Positions 34,793 to 43,108 of a DNA stretch of 64,000 bases are shown here, piece after piece. This stretch comes from Sphingosinithalassobacter tenebrarum (lineage in GTDB: Bacteria > Pseudomonadota > Alphaproteobacteria > Sphingomonadales > Sphingomonadaceae), in contig NZ_CP049109.1 of NCBI RefSeq assembly GCF_011057975.1, positions 868,001-932,000 on the forward strand. The letters are read 5' to 3'. The notes under the pieces are model-generated. The model was not told the origin of the DNA, searched no databases, and saw only the letters and a program-made list of their open reading frames with translations. The position numbers were made by a program, and so were the translations under genes. Each line of letters opens with the position of its first letter. Position 1 is the first letter of the stretch.

Positions 34793-36040
34793 TCACTCCG
34801 CCAGCGCGTCCACGACGGGCGCCAGGCTGCCGTCGATCTCCCCGTCATGCTGTGGCAGGCCGATCAGCCTGCGCAGCAACGGCTCGACATCGACATTGTC
34901 GAAAGGCTGGAGCGTCACGCCCCGGGCAATATCGGGCCCGTTTGCGACAAAGACGGCCAGCATCTCGGGAGCGTCGCTATCATAGCCGTGCGTGCCGCCC
35001 TGGATCGGCCATTCGGGATTGGGCGGTCCGTTAAGGATCGTCCATCCCGTGTCGGCGAGGCAGAAGATCGGCGGGATGCGCGGATTCGTGCCGTAGTGCA
35101 GGCGTGCGGGAATATTCTCCCGCTCCCAGCAGGTCATGCCGGGATGCTCCCCTAGCAGCGCATCCCTGACCTCGGCTTCGTGCCCTTCAACGGGGGCCAG
35201 TCCGGCAAAGGCCCCGGTTTCGACCACGGATACCGTTTGGGGGTCTACATAGTCCTGAAGCTGCGCGATTCGATCGGCGGAGATTTCGGCCATCCCGTGA
35301 TCGGCGACGATCACCAGATTGGCGGGCTGGTGCAGCGTGTCGAGCCCTGCGACCAGCCGGCCGATCAGCGCATCGACGTCCGACACGGCAGCTTCCAGCT
35401 CCGGTGCGTCGGGGCCGAACCGGTGCCCGGCCGTGTCCACGGTGTCGAAATAGAGCGTCAGCAGGCGCGGGCGGGTTTCCTCCGGGCGCCGCAGCCAATC
35501 GATGATGGCGTCCACCCGCTGGCGTCCGGTGATATTCTGGTTGAATTGCTGCCAACTGGACGGCCGGACGTCATCCAGCTTCACGTTGGACCCGGGCCAG
35601 AACATCGTTGCCGTCGGGATCCCGGCCTTTTCCGCGGCCACCCAGATCGGCTCGGCCGCGTCCCAATAGAAAGGATCATCGGTCGCCATCGTGAAGCGGT
35701 AGTCAGGCCTTTCGGGGTCATAGAAGCTGTTCGAAACGATGCCGTGATGGTCCGGGCGCATGCCGGTGACCAGCGTATAGTGATTGGGGAAGGTTTTGCT
35801 GGGAAAGGACGGGCGCATCGCCGCGACCGCGCCGTCACGCGCCAGCGCGGACATGACCGGCGTGATCCCGCGATCGAGATAGTCGCGACGGAAGCCGTCG
35901 ATCGAAATCAGAATGGTGACCGGCTCGCGCGTTTGCGCCACAGAAGAAGCGCTGGATGCCGGCGTCTGGGCCGGGGGCGTGACACAGGCCTGCAGCGTTG
36001 CGGCGAGCGCCGCGGCGAAGAGCTTCGAATACCAACGCAT
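34793..36040 (-). CDS. Alkaline phosphatase superfamily, NPP-type phosphodiesterase, lipoprotein
   Basis: The 415-residue protein has a lipobox in LAATLQACVTPPA and then an ectonucleotide pyrophosphatase/phosphodiesterase domain. The nucleophile Thr lies in FPSKTFPNHYTLVTGMRPDHHG; metal ligands are in ISIDGFRRDYLD, VIVADHGMAE and TAGHRFGPD. It probably cleaves phosphodiester or pyrophosphate bonds at the outer envelope. The substrate cannot be told from sequence. Confidence 0.88.
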   Translation of the reverse strand: MRWYSKLFAAALAATLQACVTPPAQTPASSASSVAQTREPVTILISIDGFRRDYLDRGITPVMSALARDGAVAAMRPSFPSKTFPNHYTLVTGMRPDHHGIVSNSFYDPERPDYRFTMATDDPFYWDAAEPIWVAAEKAGIPTATMFWPGSNVKLDDVRPSSWQQFNQNITGRQRVDAIIDWLRRPEETRPRLLTLYFDTVDTAGHRFGPDAPELEAAVSDVDALIGRLVAGLDTLHQPANLVIVADHGMAEISADRIAQLQDYVDPQTVSVVETGAFAGLAPVEGHEAEVRDALLGEHPGMTCWERENIPARLHYGTNPRIPPIFCLADTGWTILNGPPNPEWPIQGGTHGYDSDAPEMLAVFVANGPDIARGVTLQPFDNVDVEPLLRRLIGLPQHDGEIDGSLAPVVDALAE

Positions 36041-36124
36041 GCCGCGCCCATGCCAGAAGCATGTGACGCTTGGGAGTCATTTGCGCCACGTCGGGGCGAA
36101 AACTTCGCTGGCGACGCAATCGCG

Positions 36125-37279
36125 TCACGCCACCTGTCGTGCGAGAATCGCGCGGCCCCGGCCGCTCGCCTTGGCCTGATAGAGTGCGTGATCGGCCTGC
36201 GCGCATACCGCATCCAGATCGTCGCCCGGCATGGCGCGTGCCGATCCGATGCTGAGCCCGATCGAGACTGCTTCGCTCCCGATCGCGAAGGGGCGTGAAA
36301 TCGCCGCCACCATCTTGCTGCTCAGCGCATTGACCTCGCTTGCTTCGGAACCGCTGCATTGGAGTACGATAAACTCGTCTCCGCCGACGCGAGCGAGCAA
36401 GTCCCTGTCGCCCAGCAGGGCCTGCAGGCGCACGGCCACTTCGCGGAGCAACCGATCGCCCGCCGAATGGCCGTAGCGATCATTGACCGGCTTGAACCGG
36501 TCGAGGTCGAGACAGTGCACGATCACCAGTCCCGGTTCGGCAATGGCCTTCTCGTAACCGTCCTGCAGGGCCAGCCGGTTGCTGACGCCGGTCAGCGGGT
36601 CGCGACGTGCGAGTTTGAAGTAGTTCCGCCGTGTGACCAGATGCTCGATCGTCACGCGTTCCATTTCCGTGGCGGTCAGAAATCCGCCGACGACGAACAC
36701 CGCGATCAGCGCGATCACTCCGAAATCGGCACTGGTTCCTGCAACCGCCGTTCCGGGGAGACTGATCACCAGCATCGCCGTCATGGCGGGGATCAGCATG
36801 AAAATCAGCGATGCTTTCGTCGTATGCGCGCGAAACCCGCTACGCGACACGAGTCCAGTGCCGTAGCCGAGACAGAGACCATAGCCGAGCATCCGTGTGG
36901 AAGGCTCAGGCGTGAGAATGGCGGTGGCGCTGATCACACCGATCGATGCTCCGAAAAGCGCGCTCATCGTAGCGAAAACAAGGTCACATCGGCGCACTTC
37001 TTCGAAGCTGCGCCTCGTCGTTCCGCCACGATTATACCAGGCCAGATGCAGCAGTCGCAGCACGCCGAGCACGGTCGCGACCAGCGTGGCGGCCAGCCCG
37101 ACGGATGAATTGTCATGCAGATAGATCATGCTGCCGCAGACCACCACCACAGCCGAGATGATTACGATCGGTGACCGTTGCGCGAAGATCATGTCGACCA
37201 GCTCGCGATATACGTCGGACGGCACGCGATTGGTGATATCGCCGACAAGCAGCCTATGCGCTGAACGCAACAGGGGCAT
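36125..37279 (-). CDS. GGDEF diguanylate cyclase with N-terminal membrane domain
   Basis: A 384-residue protein with an N-terminal membrane region of about five to six hydrophobic segments (residues about 35-210) and a C-terminal GGDEF domain. The active site is RVGGDEFIVLQ, preceded by DPLTGVSNRLALQ and DLDRFKPVNDRYGHSAGD, so it should make cyclic di-GMP from GTP. The RxxD inhibitory site expected six residues before GGDEF is not present. ATG at 37279 is chosen for its AAGGAGA site. A CtrA-like box lies about 40 bases upstream. Confidence 0.9.
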   Translation of the reverse strand: MPLLRSAHRLLVGDITNRVPSDVYRELVDMIFAQRSPIVIISAVVVVCGSMIYLHDNSSVGLAATLVATVLGVLRLLHLAWYNRGGTTRRSFEEVRRCDLVFATMSALFGASIGVISATAILTPEPSTRMLGYGLCLGYGTGLVSRSGFRAHTTKASLIFMLIPAMTAMLVISLPGTAVAGTSADFGVIALIAVFVVGGFLTATEMERVTIEHLVTRRNYFKLARRDPLTGVSNRLALQDGYEKAIAEPGLVIVHCLDLDRFKPVNDRYGHSAGDRLLREVAVRLQALLGDRDLLARVGGDEFIVLQCSGSEASEVNALSSKMVAAISRPFAIGSEAVSIGLSIGSARAMPGDDLDAVCAQADHALYQAKASGRGRAILARQVA

Positions 37280-37317
37280 CCTTATCTCTCCTTGGATCAG
37301 GAAGTGCCGCATGTCGG

Positions 37318-37332
37318 TTAACATGAGATTGA
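37318..37332 (-). promoter_or_regulatory. Candidate CtrA box upstream of the GGDEF gene
   Basis: TTAA-N7-TTGA on the plus strand (TCAA-N7-TTAA-C on the minus strand) differs from the CtrA consensus TTAA-N7-TTAA at one base. It lies about 40 bases upstream of the diguanylate cyclase start. The rest of the 272-base gap to ychF shows no gene; it holds a C9 run at 37407-37415. Confidence 0.35.
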
Positions 37333-37551
37333 AGCGCGCCTCGTGGGAAGCCGCTGCCATGACGCGCTTTCGCGCCCCGCCGGGAGGATGTCGACCGACC
37401 CCGACGCCCCCCCCCGTCGAGGGGAAGGCCGCGTGCCGGCACAACGCTGCCCTGTATCGCTCAGCGTGCCCGGATGGTCGTCACAAGCATTGCCGAGGCA
37501 CGCGGAACGGTCGCACGCCGCCGCGATGTCGCCGACGGTGATCGCCGGTTC

Positions 37552-38652
37552 TTATACGTTGAACTTGAACAGCATCACGTCGCCGTCATGGACGACATAT
37601 TCCTTGCCTTCCTGGCGCAACTTTCCCGCGTCGCGCGCGCCGGCTTCACCGCCACAAGCGATGTAATCGTCGAAGGCGATGGTTTCGGCACGGATGAAGC
37701 CGCGTTCGAAATCTGTGTGGATTTCGCCGGCTGCCTGCGGCGCCTTGCTGCCCGCCTCGACGGTCCAGGCGCGGGCTTCTTTCGGGCCGACAGTGAAGAA
37801 GGTCAGCAGGTTGAGCAGCTTGTATCCGGCCCGGATTACGCGGGCGAGACCGGTTTCCTCCAGCCCCAGTTCTTCGAGAAACTCGCCGCGCTCCTCGGGC
37901 GGCATCGTCGCGATTTCGGCTTCGATCGCGGCGGAGACGACAACGGCTTCGGCGCCCTCGGCCTTGGCCTTCTCGAAGACCTTCGCGGAATATGCGTTGC
38001 CGTTTGCCGCGTCTTCCTCATTGACGTTGCAGACATAGAGGACCGGCTTGCCGGTCAGCAGCTGCGCCTGTTCGAATGCGCGCGCTTCCTCATGGTCGGC
38101 GACTTCGGTCAGCCGCGCGGGCTTGCCTTCGCGCAGCAAGTCGAGCGCCTTGCCGAGCACGGCAGCCTGGATCTTCGCCTCCTTGTCGCCCTGCTGCGCC
38201 TTCTTGACCAGATTGGGCACGCGCTTTTCGAGGCTTTCGAGATCGGCGAGCATCAGTTCGGTCTCGACCGTTTCGGCATCGGCGATCGGATCGACGTGAT
38301 TGTCGACATGCTGGATGTCGTCATTTTCGAAACAGCGCAGCACGTGGACGACCGCGTCGACTTCGCGGATATTGCCGAGGAACTGGTTGCCCAGACCCTC
38401 GCCCTTACTGGCGCCGCGCACCAGCCCGGCAATGTCGACGAACGCCAGCTGGGTTTCGATCTTCTTTTGCGAACCTGCGATTTCCGACAGCTTGTCGAGC
38501 CGCGGATCGGGAACGGCGACGTTCCCGACATTGGGCTCGATCGTGCAGAAGGGATAATTCGCCGCCTGCGCCGCGGCGGTTTCGGTGAGCGCGTTGAAGA
38601 GCGTCGATTTGCCGACGTTCGGCAGGCCGACAATGCCGCAGCGGAAACCCAT
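37552..38652 (-). CDS. ychF: Redox-regulated Obg-like ATPase YchF
   Basis: The 366-residue protein is the ribosome-associated P-loop ATPase YchF. It opens with [19 protein letters not shown] (Walker A), has [22 protein letters not shown], and carries the altered G4 motif VCNVNEE (NxxE instead of NKxD) that confers ATP preference. A coiled-coil and a C-terminal TGS domain ([15 protein letters not shown]) complete it. It follows pth and rplY in the same direction, a translation-linked cluster. Confidence 0.95.
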   Translation of the reverse strand: MGFRCGIVGLPNVGKSTLFNALTETAAAQAANYPFCTIEPNVGNVAVPDPRLDKLSEIAGSQKKIETQLAFVDIAGLVRGASKGEGLGNQFLGNIREVDAVVHVLRCFENDDIQHVDNHVDPIADAETVETELMLADLESLEKRVPNLVKKAQQGDKEAKIQAAVLGKALDLLREGKPARLTEVADHEEARAFEQAQLLTGKPVLYVCNVNEEDAANGNAYSAKVFEKAKAEGAEAVVVSAAIEAEIATMPPEERGEFLEELGLEETGLARVIRAGYKLLNLLTFFTVGPKEARAWTVEAGSKAPQAAGEIHTDFERGFIRAETIAFDDYIACGGEAGARDAGKLRQEGKEYVVHDGDVMLFKFNV

Positions 38653-38730
38653 GATGACGATCCGAACTATGAGGAAAGGCGCCCCGATAGGCGGTCGGCG
38701 CCCGAAATGCCAGTATTACGAAAAAGCGCG

Positions 38731-39300
38731 TTACGGTTGCATGCGCAGCGCGACGTCGCTCATGAACCGCGCGTCGTCGCCTTCGGCCAGCCAAGGCGCT
38801 TCGGCGGCAATCGCGCCGAGCATGTCGGACAGGTCCTCGATCTCCGCCTTGGCATAGTTGCCAAGAACATAGCCGGTGACGCGGTCCTTGTGACCCGGAT
38901 GGCCGATGCCGATCCGCACGCGACGGAAATCGGGGCCGATATGCTTGTCGGTGGAGCGCAGGCCGTTATGCCCCGCCGTCCCGCCGCCAATCTTCACCTT
39001 CACCTTGAACGGAGCAAGGTCGAGTTCATCGTGGAAGACCGTGACGTCGCCGGGCTCCAGCTTGTAGAAATCGAGCGCGGCGCGAACCGCGCGACCGCTT
39101 TCGTTCATGAAGGTGGCGGGTTTGAGCAGCAGCAGTTTCTCGGTGCCGATGCGCCCTTCGCGTACCCAGCCCTGAAACTGTTTTTTCGCCGGGGAGAAGC
39201 CATGCACTTCGGCAATGGCGTCCAGCGCCATGAAGCCGACATTGTGGCGATGCATCGCATATTGCGGCCCGGGATTGCCGAGCCCCACCCAGAGTTGCAT
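38731..39300 (-). CDS. pth: Peptidyl-tRNA hydrolase
   Basis: The 189-residue esterase releases peptides from stalled peptidyl-tRNA. Signatures are WVGLGNPGPQYAMHRHNVGFMALD (catalytic His), PATFMNESGRAV, FHDELDLAPFKVKVKIGGGTAGHNGLRS and HIGPDFRRVRIGIGHPG. ATG at 39300 is the family start. It sits between rplY and ychF on the minus strand; a hairpin separates it from rplY. Confidence 0.95.
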   Translation of the reverse strand: MQLWVGLGNPGPQYAMHRHNVGFMALDAIAEVHGFSPAKKQFQGWVREGRIGTEKLLLLKPATFMNESGRAVRAALDFYKLEPGDVTVFHDELDLAPFKVKVKIGGGTAGHNGLRSTDKHIGPDFRRVRIGIGHPGHKDRVTGYVLGNYAKAEIEDLSDMLGAIAAEAPWLAEGDDARFMSDVALRMQP

Positions 39301-39321
39301 GTCACTTTTCCCCAAACGCAA

Positions 39322-39351
39322 GCCGCCCCCGCACCGGGGTGCGGAGGCGGC
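39322..39351 (-). terminator. Hairpin between rplY and pth
   Basis: 39322-39334 and 39339-39351 form a 13-pair stem with one mismatch and a CGGG loop. The tail on the minus strand is TTGCGTTT, not a clean T-run, so it may be a partial terminator or attenuator between the two genes. Confidence 0.5.
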
Positions 39352-39380
39352 CTATCGAACGATCGCGTCCGACGAAAGCC

Positions 39381-40025
39381 TTACTCGGCTTCGCCTTCGC
39401 CTTCTTCGGCGCCTTCTTCATCGCCCTGGGTCGTGTCGCCTTCGCTCGACTTGAGCGCCGACGGAGCGACGATGGTGGCGATGGTGAAATCGCGATCGGT
39501 GATCGTCGGTTCGGCGCCCTCGGGCAGCGACACGTGCGAGATGTGGATCGAATCGCCGACTTCGAGGCCCTTGAGCGAGATTTCGATCTGATCGGGGATG
39601 TTCGCCGCATCGACCGCGAGTTCGAGCTCGTGGCGGACCATGTTGAGCACGCCGCCGCGCTTCAGACCCGGCGAGGCTTCCTCGTCGACAAAGACGACCG
39701 GGATGGCGACTTCGACCTTGGCATGCTCGGAGATGCGCAGGAAATCGACATGCACCGGACGATCGGTGACGACGTCGAACGCCACATCCTTGGGCAGGGT
39801 GCGGATCGCCTTCTTGTCGGCGCCTTCGATCATGACGACCGAGTTCATCAGATGGCCCGTCATGATCAGCTTCATCAACGCCTTTTCCTCGACGTGGATG
39901 CTGACGGGGTCCTGCTTGTTGCCGTAAATGACGGCGGGTACTCGGCCTTCGCGACGAAGCGCCCGGGAGGCTCCCTTGCCAACCCGGTCGCGCGTCTCGG
40001 CCGACAGCGTAAGCTGATCGCTCAT
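39381..40025 (-). CDS. rplY: 50S ribosomal protein L25, CTC form
   Basis: The 214-residue protein binds 5S rRNA. The N-terminal L25 domain (residues 1-95) shows [24 protein letters not shown]. The C-terminal TL5/CTC domain (about 100-190) is followed by an acidic tail ([15 protein letters not shown]). This long form is usual in Alphaproteobacteria. pth follows downstream. Confidence 0.95.
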   Translation of the reverse strand: MSDQLTLSAETRDRVGKGASRALRREGRVPAVIYGNKQDPVSIHVEEKALMKLIMTGHLMNSVVMIEGADKKAIRTLPKDVAFDVVTDRPVHVDFLRISEHAKVEVAIPVVFVDEEASPGLKRGGVLNMVRHELELAVDAANIPDQIEISLKGLEVGDSIHISHVSLPEGAEPTITDRDFTIATIVAPSALKSSEGDTTQGDEEGAEEGEGEAE

Positions 40026-40109
40026 TTGCTAGTCTCCGAATGCGCTTGATTGCGTGTTCAATTCCACCGGACGGGCCTCCAGGGATGTCCCCGCGCCGGC
40101 AAGCGCGCG

Positions 40110-40138
40110 CCTATAGGGCACGGGCGTTGAAAGGGCAA
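40110..40138 (-). promoter_or_regulatory. Candidate sigma-70 promoter for rplY
   Basis: On the minus strand a TTGCCC element (GGGCAA at 40133-40138) and a TATAGG element (CCTATA at 40110-40115) are 17 bases apart, the ideal spacing. They sit about 85 bases upstream of the rplY start, in the gap after the TraB/GumN gene. Confidence 0.4.
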
Positions 40139-40144
40139 GCGGGA

Positions 40145-41029
40145 TCAGTATGCGACGCGATGTGTTTCCAGGCCCCGCCGCGCCAACATGGCCTGCACGC
40201 TCGTTTCGCCGGCCAGATGGCCCGCGCCGACGGCCACGAATATCGTGCCCGGCCGTTCCATCCGCGCCGCGATCCATTGCGCCCAGCGGGCGTTGCGTTC
40301 GACCAGAAGCGTGCGGACCAGCTCGGGCGAATCGGAGACATCAGCGTTGATGAGATCGGCCAGCGCCTTCGTGTCGCCGGCGCTCCATGCTTCGACGATC
40401 CGCGCCAGCATTGCTTCGGTATCGCTCTGCTCGTCGAGCGTGGCGGCGAGCAGCGCCTGTTGCGCCTGCATCGAAAGCCCGTCGAAATAGCCGAGCTGTT
40501 CGCGCGGGGTTTCAAGACCGCGAATCTGCTTGCCCGATTGCCGCGCGGCCTCGCGCAACACTTGTTCCGCTCCGTCGGCCCGCGCATAGCCGAGCCGGGA
40601 AACTTCGAGTGACGCCAGCGTCGTCGCGGCAAGCCAGGGGTCCATCGCATCGAACCGGCCCGGCGAAATACCCTCGTCCGCCAGCGCCTTTTCGAGCTTT
40701 CGCGCCATTGCCGGGGAAAGGCGTTCGCGCAGCGGCGGCGCGGCGGCATCGGTGCCCAGTTCACGCACCAGCGCCTGCATCGTCGCATCGTCGGGGACGA
40801 TGGTTTCGAGCGTCAACGTGTCGCTTGCATCGAAAGCCTCGCGCACGCCCTCATCGAACCAGCTCAGTCCGGGTTTTAGAACGTGGATCGTCCCGAACAG
40901 ATAGATTGTCGTGTCTTCGTCCTGCACGATCCATAGCGCCGGATCGGCATCCCGGTTCCGTTGCGGCGCGGGGCGGCAGGCCGCGGCGAGCAACAGCAGC
41001 CCACAGAGGAAGAATCGTAGTGGTGGCAT
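40145..41029 (-). CDS. TraB/GumN-family lipoprotein (copy 1)
   Basis: A 294-residue protein with a lipoprotein signal (FFLCGLLLLAAACRPAP) and a TraB/GumN (Tiki-like) domain: [21 protein letters not shown] near the start, LTLETI, and HLAGETSVQAMLARRGL at the end, with the conserved GTIH and GxGHLxG motifs that form the metalloprotease-like site. Four bases separate it from a second, related gene. The substrate in bacteria is unknown. Confidence 0.82.
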   Translation of the reverse strand: MPPLRFFLCGLLLLAAACRPAPQRNRDADPALWIVQDEDTTIYLFGTIHVLKPGLSWFDEGVREAFDASDTLTLETIVPDDATMQALVRELGTDAAAPPLRERLSPAMARKLEKALADEGISPGRFDAMDPWLAATTLASLEVSRLGYARADGAEQVLREAARQSGKQIRGLETPREQLGYFDGLSMQAQQALLAATLDEQSDTEAMLARIVEAWSAGDTKALADLINADVSDSPELVRTLLVERNARWAQWIAARMERPGTIFVAVGAGHLAGETSVQAMLARRGLETHRVAY

Positions 41030-41032
41030 GGC

Positions 41033-42091
41033 CTATTGCACGCGCTCGACCGTGATCCCGCGCGCTTCGAGCAGCTCGATCACCGACCCCCGGCCGACGA
41101 AATGGCTGGCGCCGGCGGCAAAGAGGATGACCCCGCTGCTTTCGTCGAGCCGCTGGATAAGGTCCTCGGTCCAGGCGAGGTTGCGATCATCGAGCAGCGG
41201 CGTTGCCAGTGCGAAGGACTGATCGAGTCCGTCCGACTGGATGATAAGGGGAGAATCGGGGCCCACTTCCCCGCGGGCCCAGGCATGGGCAGGCATTTCG
41301 AGCGTCGCAAGGGGCTGCACAGGGGCAGCCAGCGCAGCCTCGAGCATCCTGCGCTGTGCCCGTTCCGAGACGCCATTGAGATTGACGACCACCTGCTGGC
41401 TGTCCTCGATCGCTGCAACGGGTCGGCCGACCGCATTGAAATGGCGCTCAAGCCAGTCGTCGGCGCCCAATGTCTCGATTTCCCCGGATTCCATGTCGCG
41501 AAGCGTGCCGATGCCGATCGCCGCGAGCCAGGTCGGCATCGCGTCGAGCCGCGCGACCATCTCGTCGGGCAGCGATCGCTGCAGGGCCGCGAGCTGCCCT
41601 CGATAGCGATGCGAGACTCGGTCGAGCAGCGGCGGCAGATCGCTGCCGTCCCGCGTCGCGCCCTGAGCGAAATCCACCTCCGCATTCTCGTCGGCCAGTG
41701 ATTCGAGCAGCAGCAGATCGGCCTGCGCGATCACTGCTTCCAGCTCGGGATTGCGCCAGCGAAAGCCATAGGGAAGGCTGTGGATCGTCCCGAACAGATA
41801 GATGGTCGTATCGGCATCGGCGATTTTCCAGATCGCCGGGCGCGGCACATAATCCTGGGTCTTGCGGACCCGGAGGACTTCGGCGCGGATCGCCTCGTCC
41901 ATCGCCGCTTCCTCGGGCGGCACCACCGCTTCGCCGCCCAGTGCGAGCCGCTGGTCGGCCGGATAGCCCGCATAGGGAATGCGCAGCGATAATTGCTGCG
42001 CCGATGCCGGCGATGCAAGCGACAAGAGGGCCGGAAGCGCCGCCAGAGCCAGGACTGCGCCCCGCAGCGCCGAAGAGATGATTCCCCGCAT
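41033..42091 (-). CDS. TraB/GumN-family exported protein (copy 2)
   Basis: A 352-residue paralogue of the neighbouring protein. It has a Sec-type signal peptide ([21 protein letters not shown]), about 60 extra N-terminal residues, then [19 protein letters not shown] and the closing [21 protein letters not shown] 42091 is used; a TTG lies three codons upstream. The pair is likely a tandem duplication with divergence of the export signal (lipoprotein versus soluble). Confidence 0.8.
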   Translation of the reverse strand: MRGIISSALRGAVLALAALPALLSLASPASAQQLSLRIPYAGYPADQRLALGGEAVVPPEEAAMDEAIRAEVLRVRKTQDYVPRPAIWKIADADTTIYLFGTIHSLPYGFRWRNPELEAVIAQADLLLLESLADENAEVDFAQGATRDGSDLPPLLDRVSHRYRGQLAALQRSLPDEMVARLDAMPTWLAAIGIGTLRDMESGEIETLGADDWLERHFNAVGRPVAAIEDSQQVVVNLNGVSERAQRRMLEAALAAPVQPLATLEMPAHAWARGEVGPDSPLIIQSDGLDQSFALATPLLDDRNLAWTEDLIQRLDESSGVILFAAGASHFVGRGSVIELLEARGITVERVQ

Positions 42092-42208
42092 GGACGTCAA
42101 TGGGCACCAGAAGCGCGCATCCTGTCAACGACGCTGGCATTGACCCCCCCTGCCGCCTGCGCCAAAGCGGGGCGATTTTCGACCACCCGTAGTTGCGAAG
42201 CCACAATC

Positions 42209-43108
42209 TTGTCTGATCCGGCCCCCCTCAGCTTCCAGCGCATGATCCTGAAGCTCCATGATTATTGGAGCGAACGCGGCTGCGCGATCCTGCAACCCTA
42301 TGACATGCGCATGGGCGCGGGTACGTTTCACCCCGCCACGACGCTTCGTTCGCTCGGCCCCGAGCCTTGGAAAGCGGCCTATGTCCAGCCGAGCCGCCGC
42401 CCGACCGACGGGCGCTATGGCGAAAACCCCAACCGGCTGCAGCATTATTACCAGTATCAGGTGATATTGAAGCCCAGCCCGCCCGACCTGCAGGAACTCT
42501 ATCTCGGCAGCCTCGCCGCGATCGGCATCGATTTCACCAAACACGATATCCGCTTTGTCGAGGATGACTGGGAATCTCCGACGCTCGGCGCCTGGGGCCT
42601 CGGTTGGGAAGTGTGGTGCGACGGGATGGAAGTGACGCAGTTCACTTATTTCCAGCAAATGGGCGGCTTCGACTGCAAGCCGGTTTCGGGCGAACTGACC
42701 TACGGGCTCGAACGGCTGGCCATGTATATCCAGAATGTCGACCGGGTGTACGATCTGGCGTTCAACGACGAGGGCGTCACCTATGGCGACGTCTTCCTCG
42801 AGAACGAGCGGCAGATGTCGAAATGGAATTTCGAAGTCGCCGATACCGACGCGCTGTTCGACCTGTTCAAGAAGGCGACTGCGGAATGCGAGAACTGCCT
42901 GGCCAATGACGTGCCGCTTGCCGCCTATGAACAGGCGATCGAGGCGAGCCACTATTTCAATCTGCTTCAGGCGCGCGGGGTGATTTCCGTCGCCGAACGC
43001 CAGGCCTATATCGGCCGCGTCCGCGATCTGGCGAAAGGCAGCTGCCAGAAGCTGATCGAACTCAAGACGCCCGAATGGGAAGCCAAGTTTCCGGGGTGGT
43101 CGCTGTGA
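42209..43108 (+). CDS. glyQ: Glycyl-tRNA synthetase alpha subunit
   Basis: The 299-residue catalytic subunit of the alpha2beta2 enzyme. Its class II core has [67 protein letters not shown] and [24 protein letters not shown] at 42209 is the preferred start since [13 protein letters not shown] is the conserved family N-terminus; the ATG at 42242 would remove it. Its stop overlaps glyS by four bases (GTGA). Confidence 0.94.
   Translation: MSDPAPLSFQRMILKLHDYWSERGCAILQPYDMRMGAGTFHPATTLRSLGPEPWKAAYVQPSRRPTDGRYGENPNRLQHYYQYQVILKPSPPDLQELYLGSLAAIGIDFTKHDIRFVEDDWESPTLGAWGLGWEVWCDGMEVTQFTYFQQMGGFDCKPVSGELTYGLERLAMYIQNVDRVYDLAFNDEGVTYGDVFLENERQMSKWNFEVADTDALFDLFKKATAECENCLANDVPLAAYEQAIEASHYFNLLQARGVISVAERQAYIGRVRDLAKGSCQKLIELKTPEWEAKFPGWSL

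Noticed and set aside
37474..39591. A 705-codon plus-strand frame over ychF and pth
   Set aside because: Both minus-strand proteins have full-length family signatures; the opposite frame is a shadow.
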